Assembly (NCBI RefSeq): GCF_020382885.2
Contig: NC_058511.1
Coordinates: forward strand, 106,001 to 170,000
Reading direction: 5' to 3'
Length of the DNA: 64,000 bases
From: Scatophagus argus
Taxonomy: Eukaryota > Chordata > Actinopteri > Scatophagidae
Shown piece after piece: positions 17,591 to 30,607 of this stretch (the stretch's first letter is position 1; every line of letters begins with the position of its first letter). The position numbers were made by a program, and so were the translations under genes. The notes under the pieces were generated by a model. The model did not search any database and had not been told where the DNA came from. It saw only the letters and a program-made list of their open reading frames with translations.

Positions 17591-19152
17591 CCATATAAAT
17601 GTAGTACATTCAAATGCTGTGTGTTGCCATCTGGAGTTTAACCTCAGTGGGGAAATGTAGCTAAATTCCTATTTGTACAACTTTGTACTTCTTTTCCACT
17701 ATGTGTCAGAGGTGAACATTTTTACTGAATTGCATTAGTCTGTCAGCTTCAGTTCCTGTCCAGATAAGAAATTTCTCCTCTTTCTTCAGCTAAATGAACC
17801 CTTTAAAAAACAGGCTGAAAAGCTGCTCTGTGGGTTTTGTGTCCACTTTCGCTGAGGGCAGCACTCAGGTCTGCAGCAACATGTCGGCAACTCTTTTCAG
17901 TTCATCTGAGCCTCGTGCATCACTGCTGGGAAAGGCAGTTTACTCTCACACCGTTAAGACCATGTAGAAATCAATTTCATAGCTGGAAAACCAGGATGAA
18001 CAAAAAGGCCTGCAATGATTTACTAAGTACTTTATTTCTATTCATGTCACAGTTCGATCAGTACTTCTCAGCTGTACAAAACAATAATTCCTCACAATGT
18101 AATTGATCAGTTTATGTGTCCACATCTCCCACAAAGCATGAATAATTTCCAAATGTTTACAGTTTTATTTCTTTCGACTTTTATTAGCTGTACCAGTTTG
18201 ACGTCCTCATGTCTCCTCATGTGTGACAGTCAAACTGGACGCAGCTTCCTGTTTTGGACTCAAAGGTCAAATCTGTGGGACAAAGTTCACCAAAGCTGAA
18301 CTGTGGAGAATTCCATGTGGATTTACTTCACCTTTGTGACTAACTGGTGGTGTGACTCCGCTGTCAAACTGGTGCCTAACGTCTTTGCTCGAACCAAACT
18401 GAAGATCTCAGGTCTGAAGATGTTTTATGGGAAACTCTCAGACTAACCGTCACTTTGCGACGTGACTGTTTGGTCCCGGAGTGGCCTGTCCTGGATCAGA
18501 TGTTTCTCATTTACAGAAGGAAACCTCTTCGCGATGTATCCAGACTGAGGAGGAGGAGGAGGAGGAAGGAGAACCAGGACAAAACACGGCTTTGGTCCCA
18601 CTGATGAAAATAAGAAAGAAACTGTAAATCAAATCAACCTGAATATTTCAAAACAAAACTCAATAAAAACACCTGATTTCACCTCCGCACTCACACGTCT
18701 TCTTTGGATTTTCTATTTTAAAACCCTCTGGAGTCCACTGAGCAGGTTTTATTTACAGTCACATAAAATTATTTATAATTTCTTCATTTGGAACATAACG
18801 CTATTCCTCCTGTCGTCTTCATTTATTCATTTTTTTCTCTCCTGACTGCTGTCCACTGGTCAGTGAAGACAGGAAAGTCTGAAACAAGTTCCTCAGAGTA
18901 GAGGGAGAGGCTTTGTGGTAGTAGTCAACCACAACAGTAACTCAGACTCACTGACTTGAACACAGTGGCAGGCAAAACCACCTGTCTGTGAAACCTGCCA
19001 GTCATCGAGTCTCAGCTAACCAACACGTCAGCTTCACTGCAGCACAAGGGTGGAGCTTCATTGGCGTTGGGATGGACCAACCCCTAAAAACACAACGCAG
19101 ATACAGGAGTGAAGGTCCGCCACCGCGTCGCCCTCTCGTGTCTGAAATCACC
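17591..19152 (-). other. zdhhc14 3' UTR and downstream region
   Basis: No other gene was recognised. Candidate poly(A) signals for the minus-strand zdhhc14 transcript lie at 18748-18753 and 18031-18036 (TTTATT on +). The former would give a 3' UTR of about 0.4 kb and the latter about 1.1 kb. A short (GAG)n run is at about 18549-18566. Confidence 0.5.
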
Positions 19153-22100
19153 TCAGACGGAGCTGAGTTTAACCAGTCCCCTGACAGAGTCCTCATGCAG
19201 GGCGTCCTGGCTGGCGGGGTCGAACAGGGCGCTGGTGGTGGCGACAGGCAGATGTGGGTGGAGGTGCAGGTGGGCTGAGCATGGCAAGGTGCCCTGCGGT
19301 GTGGTGCAGGGCGTCTCCTCCGGGCTGACAAAGTGTTGGACGTGGTGGTGATGGTGGTGGAGATGGTGGTGGCAGTGGGAGTCAGCAGCAGCGGCGTCCC
19401 TCAGGGTCAGAATGTCTCCCCCACAAGATGGAAGGGAGGGCTGGGAGGGGGCCAGGTAGGCACAGGGGCCGCCTAGTGTGGTGGTCTTCCCTGGCAAAGG
19501 GGCCAGAACCACAGGATCACTGTGGAGCAGCGGTGTGGCTGCAGCCTGGAGGACAAACTTGGTACTCTGGATGCACTGATCCTGATCACACTGAGGAGAG
19601 AGAGATTCAAAGGAAACATGTTCCCCTGTGAAGAACAGGAATCTAATCCAGAATCTAAACCAAGACCTAACCCAGACTTAGACCTGACCATGGTCCCCTG
19701 GAGAGTCAATATTGATCAGTGAAGTCATTTTCCACCTACCTTGTGACTGTGGACCTGGGCGGAGACGTAGCTGTTCCCGTTGGACTGGGAGAAGGTCTGC
19801 AGTGTGTCAGACTGGATCAGGCCCCTCCTATCGATCAGACTGGGACACAGACACATAGAGTCAGTCCACAGTGACCACAGTCTGGTCAGCTTACAGAGAA
19901 ACGCAGTGACGATGGCTTATTTGAACCTGTAGACTTTGATTGGACAATCAATATGTTGACTGACAGCGAGATCAGCTGATTGGTTTGTGTCCAAGCTTCA
20001 CTCAAACAGCAAATGGGACTTTCTGATGGGACGGACTGAGTTTTAACAGGACTTTTAGGTGTCATGAATGTGAATCCGTATGTTTAGTCCTCCTCCACCT
20101 TCCTCTCTTGAGTCACATCTTCCTCCTCTGCACTTCAGTCCACGTCATCCGTCACTGAAGTGTTTTGTTTTAACTGTCAGGCTGCCCATTCGCCTCAGAG
20201 AGCTGCCAGCCTCAATCAATCAATCAGTTGATTATCAATAATCAGACAGGTCAGTCATGGACAGAGCTGGCAGGAATCAGACACAAGGACCTCAGGAGCA
20301 CAGGGGGTGGACAAAACGCTTCATCAATATCGCAGTATCAGTATTGTTGATATACATACACCCTATATGGCCAAAGGTATGAGGACAGCAGCACATTAGT
20401 GAACATTTGGGCATGCAGTGTATATTAACATATCCCAACGGTGCCCTCTGCTCGGCTTTTAAAACCAAACTTCATTCGATTTTTGCTTAACTTTGCTCCC
20501 CTTAAAAACCAGCAGAATGAAACCGCGTGAATGAGCTGCTGTAAGAGAGAAATAAAGAATCAGGTGTTGATGAAGCTCAAATCCAAACTGAGACCACAGG
20601 AAATGAAACACCTGACAAGACACTGAATCGTAATAAAACACAGACATTATGATGTTCCTTTATGAACGAGTGGAACGGATGGCGTTGTACCTATATTTTT
20701 AGATTTTTACTACACATGTAAATACCTGTATTTTTTTAGATTTATGCTTATCTTGTTGTTTATCCTATTTCAGTTTCAGAATCAGAATTCCTTTATTTAT
20801 CCCTGGAGGGAAATTATATGTTTCACTTTTCTTTCTTGGTTGGGAAAACTGCAAATGCAATGTCTGTACGAAAAAAAATTTCCCTTCTTTCCTGCTCTAC
20901 CGTTCAACCAAACCCAACTCCACACTCCCACCTTCCTCCCTCACCAATTGTCTCCTTGAAATAAAATCCTGGTCCACCTCAAACTTCCTCAGATAAAACA
21001 GCAATAAAACAGAACTTCTTCTGACAGGCACAAAATCCACATTAATGAAAGTCCATAACTTCTCTATTCCCATTGATGACTCCTCCATCTCCCCCTCCTC
21101 TCAGGTAAAGAATCTGGGTGTCATCCCCGACAGCACTCTCTCCTTCACCTCCCACATCAATAGTGTAAGCTGGTCCTCCTACTTCCACCTCAGTCCACTG
21201 CCATTGTTGTTCAGAGCCTCGTCACCTCCCGTTTAGACTATTGCAACTTCCTTCTGTTTGGCCTCCCACAAAAAAACCCTCCATAAACAATACAATACAA
21301 CGACACAACTGGTCCAAAATTCAGCCACTATCATCACACGCACCCCCTCCATCCATCAACCAGCCACTCCGTAACGCCGACTCACTCCCACATTTCAAAT
21401 CCAAACTCAAAACCCGTCTGTTTAAACAAGCCTCCTTGCTCTGACCACAACTGTATTGTCCATTTTAAATTGTATTTTACTGACTCTTATTGTTGCTAAT
21501 ACTGTGTCTGTATGATTAATGATGTGAGGTGTCCTTGAGTGTCTAGAAAGGCACCTATAAATAAAATGCATTATTATTATTATTTAGTCCGGAGTTAAGT
21601 GCTGCAGAGGCGGTTACTGACCTGGGAGGCAGAGGTCCACACAGGGCAGCACAGCAGTTGGTAAGGATGTTTCCGTAGCTGTAGGGGTTGTAGTTATTCT
21701 TCCCTCGCTTGTTGGACCAGGACCCTTTAATCTGGACCACAGCCAGACCAGATCCAGACCAGGACCAGGAAGAGAGAGAGGAGTGTTAGTTCAGTTCATC
21801 AGAGCCATAAATGTAAAAACTGGATCAAAACAGTCCTGGTTCTTTTTCTCTTGAGTGCCACAACAGAGAAAAGTCTCCTCCTGAAGTCCTATCAGGCACA
21901 TCAGAATCAGAATCATCAGAATCAGAATTCCTTTATTTATCCCCAAAGGGAAATTCTTTAATCCTTTCATCCTGGTGGTCCTTGAACTGCACTTTGGACT
22001 CGGGATACTTACGTCCTCATTGGTGGTCTGGTTGGAGCTAATCAGGTAGGTATGGAACCCTGACAGACCAACAATCGACCAGACAGAGAAGAAGCAAACC

Positions 22101-25100
22101 ACCACCTCCAGGACGGTGCAGAACAGAGTCAAGGCTTTGGTCCTTTGATTTGTACATTGCATTGCATTTATGTCACCCCTGGAGGGCACTGTGTCGCGAA
22201 ACTAAATTAAAGCTACTAAAGAGCGACTTAAATCCTCTTCTGTTAAAAGGATGTTTAGTTTCTGTTTGGGAACACGGAACATCCTGTTGAGAAGAAATTT
22301 TGGACATGTTATCAGTTTCTCTGACATTCTGAGAAACACTAGAACTATCCAAAACGGAGGACTTTAGTGGACCAGAAGCTCAACATGAAGCTGAGAGTCG
22401 TATGAGGCGTGCAGCCCCTAAACAGCGACTGTCTGCAGTGAAAGGATATCTGGCCGGGCTGTCTTTGAGCGCGCTCAGGAACCCCGTCCGGTTTGATCCT
22501 GCGGGGACCAGAGAAAGACTGCTTTTAAAAATGTGTAAAAACAAGACAAAAAAACCCCCAAACAAAATCAGGTTCAGACCTCAGGACTCGTCAGATGACG
22601 AACGTCTCGAGTGAACTTTTTCTTTCTTTATCAATGACATCAGGTAAAAACAAGTTCAGACATATTCTAACCTTTGAAGATGTTTTTCAGGCTTCTAAAA
22701 ATAAAAATAAAAACACAGAGAAGCTAAAAACGCATCAGCAGATTTCTTTTCTTGCTTGTCTCTCAGAGCCAACATGCAAATGGAAAAAAATTAGAGAAAA
22801 ACGTAGAAGAACAAAAACGTAGACACCCACATGAAAGCATGTCAGGACAGGATTTCAGCGAGAGGAGGAACAAACAAGAGAGCAAAGACACACAATCTCT
22901 AAGTTTACATCCTGTAAATCAAAGCCACGACACTTTGCCAGATCTGTTAGTAGCCACAGCGCAGTGCTGGTAAGACGGTCTGAATGTGACGCCGCCTGAG
23001 GCTCCACATCCTTCACTGTTAGGACAACAACATCAGCAGGTCAACATGGAGAATCGGCTCAGGAGGAAGCAGGAGGGACGTTTCAGACCCACAAACACAA
23101 AACCAACCACCGCCTTAAACTTCCAACGGACTGCAGAGCGCTGAAAAGAAGGTTTGGGGCAGCCGAGGTTGGAGAAGCGGCTTGTGATCGGAGGGTCACT
23201 GGTTCAATTCCCCCACCGGACGGGCAGGAAAAATTTGGGTGTGGTGGAGTGATTAATGCGATAAAACGCCCCCCCCCCCCTCCATTAGCCGGCTGATGTG
23301 CCCTTGAGCAAGGCACTTAACCCCCAATATGCTCCCCGGGCGCTTGATGCTGCCCACTGCTCCTGTGTGTGTTTCACTGCATGTAATTTGCCGGGTGTTG
23401 CATGTGTGTGTTCAACTAAGGATGGGATAAATGCAGAAGACGAATTCAGTGTGTGTATGTATAAATATATATACTGTCAATAAAGTGATTCTTCTTCTTC
23501 TTTAACACATTGCTGTTCCTAGTGACGGCACACAGATTACATGACTTTACCCACTTTTTAAGGTTGAAAAAACAACAAATAAAACACATTTAAGAAAGTA
23601 AGAAAGAAAGTAAGAAGGGAATTTAATTTGTCTGTCTGTTGGTGGTGTATAAAGTTTATTATTCAAACTTTGCCTTTGGACAAAAATCATCTTTTGACCA
23701 ACTTCTTGCAGCAGGAGATTTGCAAGCAGTCAACAAATCAATTTGTTAATTAACGCAAACTGATGGATCAGTTGTCAACTGTTTGATTTGTGAAGTCTGC
23801 AAACTAAATTTGGTTTTTGGATTACTCACTGGAATTTAAAAAATTGTCTCCATGAAGTCACAACCAGCAGAAAACATTTTCCTGCAATACTAATACCACA
23901 CTGTTACTCACTGAGAATGACGTGCGTGATGACAAAGGCGAAGATGAAGATGGTGAGGAAGGAGAGTGAGAGGATAAACAGGTAGAAGAAGCGGTAGTTC
24001 CTTCGTCCGACGCAGTTCCCCACCCAGGGACAGTGATGGTCGAAACGCTCTGAGGGAGGACGCAGAACAAACAGCCAAATGTCAACGAGGCGAACTCGAG
24101 TGTTTCTGACTTACTGGTACCTAACTCTAACCCTACTGCACTCCAAGTTAAATGAAAAAGACCACAACAGGAAGTGGAGAGTGTTGCTTTCCTCCCATCA
24201 GCCCATAGACCTGAAGGCCTGAATAGCCTGAATAGCCTGTGAGCAGCCTGACAGGCAGAACTCAGGGGTGAAGCCCCCACAGCGAGTCGACCAAACAGAC
24301 AGACTGACCGACGCAGTTGTCACACAGGCTGCAATGAGAAGCTCGAGGAGGTCGGAAGATCCTGCACGTGAAGCAGTACTTCAGTTTGACCGTCTGCCCG
24401 TTGATCACAACCTCTCTGGTGCGAGGCGGCGGCCGGGAGCAGCCTGCCGAATCTGAAAACAAACAAATAACACTGAGTCTAAAAACAAACAACAACAATG
24501 CTGAGTATAAAACAAACAACCAAACTCTGACTCTGGACCAACATGTTGTGTTTTTTACATCTTGTTTCAGCTGGGAAACTCAGGCCCATCACGGTGACGA
24601 TGATGACCCACTCTTCATCTCTTCCTGTCTCCTCAATGGCCTCGGCAGAACATCCTTTTACAAGTGGTCCTGGATGATGCTGGAGACCTGATGCTATGCT
24701 AACCTTAGCATAAAGTGGAGCTGACGGTAACTCAGATGGTTTCACTGACTGTAACCGCAGCTTTGTACGCTAACATTAAGACGAAGCTGAGCTTTAGACT
24801 CATGAAAGTTTATCCAAGCTGAACTGAGCCTTAAGTGTCTGAGGTGTCCTAAAATGGCCACTGTACAAGAATAAACACCTTGACTCAACATGACCTTTCA
24901 ACATGACCTGTGCGCCCCCTACAGGACAAACTTTATATGTGTTTTGGTGGTAAAGATCTGCAGTTTTAGTCTTTCACACACACACACACACACACCCCAA
25001 CTGGAGGAGGTGCTGAGCGACTTCCTGTCATGTGTAGTGACAGATTCTCATGTGATGAAAACAAATCTCCACATAGCTGGACGAGTGTTACCAACACATT

Positions 25101-26413
25101 TGGATAACAACATCAGATGCACGATTACCGATTTGCCTCTCCAGGTCGGCGGCCTCGTCCGGCGTGGCTCGAGGCAGAACGCCAGGGTCGGTGAAACTCG
25201 CCCTGAACAGCATCCCCATCACGAAGACAAAGAGGATGCCACCGACTGCCGGGATCGCTGGGGTCAGGTTGGACGCCAAGAAGGGACAGCTGTGGACAGA
25301 AGGATAGAGACAAATAAACCAGCTGAAGGTCTCAGTCAAACACAGGAGCTTCTGGTGTCTTCAGGATGTGATGGAACAACAAATACACATCTGACTATGC
25401 TAAGCTAACTGATGTTGTTCACTCATTTAGCCCGATGTTAGCATAACGTTTGGTAATTTGAGGTGTGTTTTGTTGTTTAAGTGACGTGATTTAAAATCTT
25501 TTAGAGTGAATCTTTTTAAACATCATTCATGAAGTTTCTGGTCAGATGTGTCAGCTGTACTCCAGATGACCTCTTTAAACAGGTCAGGTGTTAACATGCT
25601 AACGTTAGCTCTGTCAGGTGGTTCAGTTAGCTACACGACAGCAGAGTCTGACACGTCTTTGTCCCTGTAGTCTCCGTCCACCTGTAGTTTGGTCTCAGGT
25701 GACTTCTGCCTCTGACACAAACACATCTGGCATTCAACACGTGTGACATCATCAGCGCTGGTGAGTGATGATGTCACACATGAGACCTCTTTGTGACTTC
25801 ACACACTTCCTCTTACTGAAGTAAATGAGAGAACTGAAGCACAGAGAGGACAAGGGACCTGAGGTCGAGTCCTGGTCCAGTACTGCAGTAATTCACTTGT
25901 ATTTAGAGTCAAGTCAAGTGAGGATTTCTGAAGTACTTTCAGTTGGAACACAGTATTTCTACACTGTGATACCTTTACTTCTTCCACCACAGTAAATATG
26001 AAGTACAGCAGTTTCACTTTTACAGACCTTTCTAATTAAAAAAAAAAAAAGTAATACAAACAAACAAAAAACAGAAGTCCCTGTCAGCGTCTTCCGGTCC
26101 ACAGATCCAGTTGGTGCGTGCGTGTGTCCACTCACTCGAAAGTGAAGAAGAGGCCGCTGGTGAGCAGGATCAGGACCAGGGTCAGGTAGAACACTCCGCT
26201 CTGCCTCGCCATCATGATCCTTCCGCCACAGCAGAAGCGGTTCCGCCCGGGAAACACCTGCCACTTCCTGCGGGGGGTGCGGCCCCTGTGGCCCGGGCAA
26301 GTCGGTTCTGCTGCCCCTGCGGGGGCCGCGCACGAGCCGCTGCGAGTGCAGATCTGGTTGTACTGGCCCGGCTGCTGCTGGTGGTCCAGAGCCGCATGAT
26401 GAATCTGAGACAT
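19153..26413 (-). CDS. zdhhc14: Palmitoyltransferase ZDHHC14
   Basis: Nine coding exons: 26413-26136, 25289-25129, 24452-24309, 24049-23912, 22498-22450, 22115-22013, 21731-21622, 19839-19740 and 19590-19153. They give 506 residues (human 488). The enzyme transfers palmitate to protein cysteines at Golgi or plasma membranes. TM1 (about residues 72-91) and TM2 precede the cysteine-rich domain; the catalytic DHHC is at 198-201 in [14 protein letters not shown]3 and TM4 follow, then the TTNED (TTxE) motif. Placement as ZDHHC14 rather than ZDHHC18 rests on [15 protein letters not shown] and the C-terminal [11 protein letters not shown], a PDZ-binding end. Intron 5 is U12-type AT-AC. The cytosolic tail carries an unusual His run near residues 440-460. 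The start codon lies in a fish-specific N-terminus (MSQIHHAAL) and is less certain than the rest. Confidence 0.93.
20358..20440. mobile_element. Tc1-like terminal repeat or MITE fragment
   Basis: CCCTATATGGCCAAAGGTATGAGGACA resembles the terminal repeat of Tc1-like elements and their MITEs in fish. No transposase and no second terminus were seen. It lies in zdhhc14 intron 8. Confidence 0.45.
20750..21590 (+). mobile_element. Truncated L2 LINE with a LINE tail at its 5' side
   Basis: From about 20960 the + strand reads as L2 reverse transcriptase C-terminal sequence with breaks ([48 protein letters not shown]). It runs into [13 protein letters not shown] and a typical CACCTATAAATAAAATG plus (ATT)n end at about 21585. 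At 20776-20815 an AGAATTCCTTTATTTATCC tail of another LINE lies in the opposite orientation. The whole sits in zdhhc14 intron 8. Confidence 0.8.
21897..21962 (-). repeat. LINE 3' tail with (AGAATC)n
   Basis: AATCAGAATTCCTTTATTTATCC preceded by a short AGAATC repeat; this is the reverse complement of the GGATAAATAAAGGAATTCTGATTCT tail seen at 43171-43528. It lies in zdhhc14 intron 6. Confidence 0.7.
22116..22449 (-). other. U12-type AT-AC intron of zdhhc14
   Basis: Exon 5 ends CCGGCCAG and the intron begins ATATCCTTT, the consensus U12 5' splice site. It ends in GCAC directly before exon 6 (CGTCCTGG). The branch motif CCTTGAC lies at 22134-22128, 11-12 nt before the 3' end, the spacing typical of minor-spliceosome introns. 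The junction recreates the conserved ...KDSPAS-VLE... protein sequence. No GT-AG alternative keeps both the frame and the protein. Confidence 0.9.
23152..23502 (+). mobile_element. tRNA-derived SINE, copy 1
   Basis: The head is tRNA-like, with an A box (GCCGAGGTTGGAG) and a B box (GGTTCAATTCC). A body follows with GCCCTTGAGCAAGGCACTTAA, and the end is a (CTT)n tail. A C11-12 run interrupts the body near 23270. A second copy of the family is at 61069-61420. It lies in zdhhc14 intron 4. Confidence 0.85.
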
Positions 26414-27454
26414 GTGTGGTCACAGGTGAGGTAAGTAAGTACTGAAAAATAACAGAGCTGTGCGCCTGCTGCCGGTGCGTTCAGGCTCCCCAGATGTTCA
26501 GTCAGCCCCTAACTGAATCCTTATGTCGGGGTTTTCTGCCCGGAGCCAAAACAGAAGCAACGTCGACATTTTAATCGGAAATCTTTGGTAAACAACAACC
26601 AACTCGTGGTCAGACGCACGCCGTGGGGTCCAAAATTCAAACAACCATCACGACCACCCCCTCGCGCGACCCGGCGCTTGTATTCCGGGTAATGGATCCG
26701 ATTCTGGAAGGGACAAGCAGCGGGGCAGAACCGGCACCGATCCAGATCCCGAGAGGGAGACGATCGGAGGATCTGTAGCAGTGAGGAAAAGCAGGAGGAC
26801 GTGAAGAGCATCTCGAGCCTCCACAAAGATGCTGGAGAGCCACGCTGCACAGATCCTATACTAAGCAGAGGGGCCACTCTGTAGCGGAAGACAACAAACC
26901 GCAGTGACGTGATCCGTCGGACAGTGTAACCAAACACACCACCTCACTACTGCACTCGGGTCAGATTTGAGACAGGATACTTTTCTTCATGTCATTCTCT
27001 ATTTCTCCTGTTAAATATTGACTACCAAAAGGTAACCGGTATCGAATTTAAGTCGGGCTACAGTACAGATATTTACACCATCGTTTTAATGTTAGTACAG
27101 AAAGCACAATCACGTTTCAGAATCATTCTGTTCTCTAGTGTGCTTTGAAAATAGTTGACTACGATACACAAACACAATATTTAATATAAAACAGCTGTAG
27201 GCTCAGAGAGTTCTGGATTAATAGACGATCTCTACGTCAGGAGTTCATTTCTGAGACTTTTTCCGCCACCTTCGAGAAAGTAAACTGATACTGGACTAAA
27301 AATTGCAAAATAAATCTTATTACGTGTTTTGTACATACAAATTTTGCAGATCATATTTTTTCTGCTGTAATAAAGCAATAATCAACTAAGCAAAGCGGTC
27401 TTAAGATCTTGCCAGCTTGTTTCTGACCGGCGAGTTTAAGCAGACGGACTGAAG
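26414..27454. promoter_or_regulatory. Divergent zdhhc14-tmem242 promoter interval
   Basis: The interval separates two divergently transcribed start codons. CpG-rich sequence extends from zdhhc14 exon 1 (about 26260) to about 26900, consistent with a CpG-island promoter for zdhhc14; the middle (27000-27380) is AT-rich. Regulation may be separate rather than shared. No other gene was recognised. Confidence 0.5.
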
Positions 27455-29349
27455 ATGACAGCAGCTCATGACACCGCAGGTGGGGCTGCGGGAGAAGGAG
27501 CACAAAGTGATGAAGAGGCCAAACTGCAGATGTTAAAAGGCAAGTCAGTCAGTTAGCTCGTTAGCTTGTCGTTTATCTGAACCGTAACTGAGAGCAGACT
27601 TCGCTGTTTGCTGTGATTTCACGGCGGTTTTCTGTCTGAGGTCACCGCAATGGCGACCTGCCCGCTTGTCTGTGTTCCACACCAAATTCCACTCAAAAAT
27701 CTGCATTTTTTTTTCTTTTTTTAGTTATCCAACACCGTGTAAATATGAATTCTGGCTGCTGCTGAATTTGTAGTTTCCTCCACAGCGTTCTTTCCCCAGT
27801 CGTGCAATGAGACTGCGATACCAGATTTCATTTAAAACTTGTGTATTTAAAGGTTTTCGTGGGTATCAGGTATTCCACACAAGACACAGATTTTGATTAG
27901 AAGTTGTCTCTCAAAACATTTAGCTCTTTTAAATTCGGCTGAATCTAATCCGCCAAAAGCTGACTGATATAATGTGATGAGCACTGGTAACTAATTTAAA
28001 ATGGAAATTATCATGCTATAAATGTTGTCTGGTAAAATATTTGGAACCAAATCAAGCTCTGAATAAAGCTGAGGGGTACGTCTGGTTTGACGGGATGGCA
28101 CGTAACGTTATTTTGTTTTCTTTTCCAGTGTTTAATTGTTGCACGGACCTTTGCAAATGGAAACGGTGATCTGAAACTGAGCTGTGCTGTAGGTTTTATT
28201 CTGCTCCATACATACTTTATAAAGTCCACCATCCAACCTACATGCCGTGTTTTTCCCATTCAAAATCACATATGTCAAAAGGGTGTTTTAACAGCCAGCC
28301 GTTCTGGACTTCTAAAGTTTCCAGAATAAGCAGTTTTATTTAAATTGAATCTGTCTCTTAGCATCTCACCTGACTTCCTGTGTGCAGGTACAGCCTTTCT
28401 GACCACAGTGGCGTCTGCAGGGATGATCGCGGGGTTTGGCTCCACGTTGGCGCTGACCAAGAAAAGAAGCCCAGAATGGTTTAATAAGGTATCGGTCTGC
28501 TCCTGCTTGTGAATATCATCACATCTCTGTGGAAGGCTGAGCTGCTCCTGAACCAACCGACCATCGTCATCAGCAGCAGCAGCCGGTGTCATGGCTGCAG
28601 CTACATTCACTCTGACGATGTGTTCACTGACTCTGTTCTCCTCTCTGGTTCCTCCTCAGGGTGTCATGGCGACGGCAGCGGCCCCTGAGAGTGGGGCCTC
28701 CCTGGCCCTCAGAGCTCTGGGTTGGGGCTCTCTGTATGCCTGCTTCGGGGTCGGGCTGCTCAGTTTCGCTGTGTGGAAGGTCCTCGGAGTTCACAGCGTA
28801 AGTACCTTTTGAGAAAAATTCATAAAGTTGTGAAATGTTGTAGATGAAGTCAAAATGAGAGAATAATTCAGAAAAACCCTGAAATATCTGAATTGGTGTG
28901 AAATATTTTAAGTTAGAAGAGTTGCAGAAACAGATTGGAAAGTGGACATAAAGCCGCTACCTGTCAGCAGGTGTCGGACTGAAGGCCTTAAAGGAGCAGT
29001 TCACACAAATGAGAACATTCAGATGGAGAGATTTCCAATGTAAACTGGAGTTCACTTGCTGTTCAAAATGTTCTGCGTGAGATGACAGGACGATTTCACT
29101 GCGGTTTAAATGTCTTTCACACACACTGAAAACAGAAGGACGGGGATGAACTAAAAACTGCCGTTTGCTCGTCTCTTTCAGCTGTCAGAGTTCAGACAGA
29201 AGATGCAATCCGTCTTCCCGTCCATCCCAAAGACATCCCCGTCTGGAGCCGAGCCTCTGGACTGGGACTCGGTCTTCAGGTCGGAGGAAACTGGAGCTCG
29301 AGGACCAATCAGACGAGAAGACGCAGAGACTGAAAACAAGAGGAGCTGA
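27455..29349 (+). CDS. tmem242: Transmembrane protein 242
   Basis: Four coding exons (27455-27539, 28388-28488, 28660-28797, 29182-29349) give 163 residues (human 141). The protein is a mitochondrial inner-membrane factor reported to act with TMEM70 in building the ATP synthase c-ring, and is also linked to complex I assembly. Two hydrophobic segments are visible, at about residues 31-50 and 78-98. They flank the conserved block [17 protein letters not shown] and [18 protein letters not shown]. The [14 protein letters not shown] segment is kept as well. The acidic and basic C-terminus after WDSVFRSEE is about 20 residues longer than in human. Intron 1 uses a GC donor (AAAG|GCAAGT), needed to join LK-GTAFL in frame. 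The gene is divergent from zdhhc14 and convergent with arid1b, as in human. Confidence 0.93.
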
Positions 29350-30607
29350 CGTGTTTCTGAGGCAGAAAGTGGAGGATCCTCTGGGACCAGTTTGAGCCCA
29401 GACTGGTTCCCAGCAGCCCTCGTGGTTCAGACTGTTGTGTCTCAGTGTCAAATGACTCTAATTTGTTTCTCTGAATGTGAACGTGTGATGCGTTTGTTTT
29501 TGCTGCTGCACTGAAGCAGGAAAATGTCCACGTGTGCCGAGAGGACGCTTGCAGCGCGGACAGATGGGACAGGACGTCATGTGATCACGTCAACAGCTTG
29601 TTGTGTAAATCTCTTTCCTCAGCTGAATCTCCTGAAGTTGTTTTAAAGTAAAAATACAAGTTTAATAAGAATGTTTGATCAAATCTAAATACTTTTTCCT
29701 GCTCCTGCTGCTTTCCTTGATTAAACTGAAGTCTAAAGATCTGACTAAAACCAGCCCAGAGCTGCGTTCAAGTGCTCAACCAGAGTTCATGTACGTTTAT
29801 TCTTGTTGGGGAACACAGAAATCAAATCAAACAGGAAGTGTTCGGGATGGACACGTTCTCTTTTCTCTCCCTTTACATTTGTTAGCAACATGAGGACAAC
29901 CCCCCCCCCCCCACACCTCCTGCACAAACAGTCTGTCAAATCAAACACACCCTCCCAGATCAGAACCCCCAACACACCTGCTGAAGCTGAGGAGAAACCA
30001 AAGGTTCAGGTGAGGCTCCACAGTTTAAATGAAGATCATCCCAGTCGACTGTACATCATCTTATTTACAGGAGGAGTCTGATTAGTGGAGGATGCATACA
30101 AAGTTCTTAAAAAAAGAGAAAGTGACGTCTCCTACTGTTGTGGTTCAGCAAAACACTGATGGTCGAACTGCAGATGGTTGAACTATTCACATTCAGAGTA
30201 AAAAAACAAACCTATTGCACGAGAACAAAGAACGCGAGGGAACCTCAGTGAGGCCTTTTGACAACATGTCACACTTTAAATAAATCAAACGAACCCCGAG
30301 GAAACACCAGGAGAGTCGAACCCGAGTGTTCGCCACGTTACACTTTGGGTCAAACAATACAACATGATAAAACGGACAAAAGAATAAAAAATTAAAAATA
30401 CAAGTATTAAATATTTTTGTATTAAAATTACTTAAAAATCCCAAATAAACATTTGCTGATGGAGGAGCTGGATATATTCTCTATATATTCATTTGCATGT
30501 AAAAACCTTTTGTTCTGTTCTTTAAATAAAATATAACAGGAGCCAGTTCTTCACATGGGTGGAGCTGCTCGCGGTCCCACTGAGCGTGCTCCGTGACGGT
30601 GTTTGTG
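29350..30607. other. Convergent 3' UTRs of tmem242 and arid1b
   Basis: Contains the downstream sequence of both genes. A candidate arid1b poly(A) signal is TTTATT at 29796-29801 (minus strand). No canonical AATAAA for tmem242 was seen nearby; AATAAG at 29663 is the best variant. A C12 run lies near 29901. No further gene was recognised. Confidence 0.45.

Noticed and set aside
23152-23230. Possible functional tRNA gene from A and B boxes
   Set aside because: The cloverleaf is degenerate and the sequence continues into a SINE body and tail; a second dispersed copy exists at 61069.
24890-25408. 172-codon + strand frame
   Set aside because: Runs over a (CA)n repeat and antisense to zdhhc14 exon 2; no family match.
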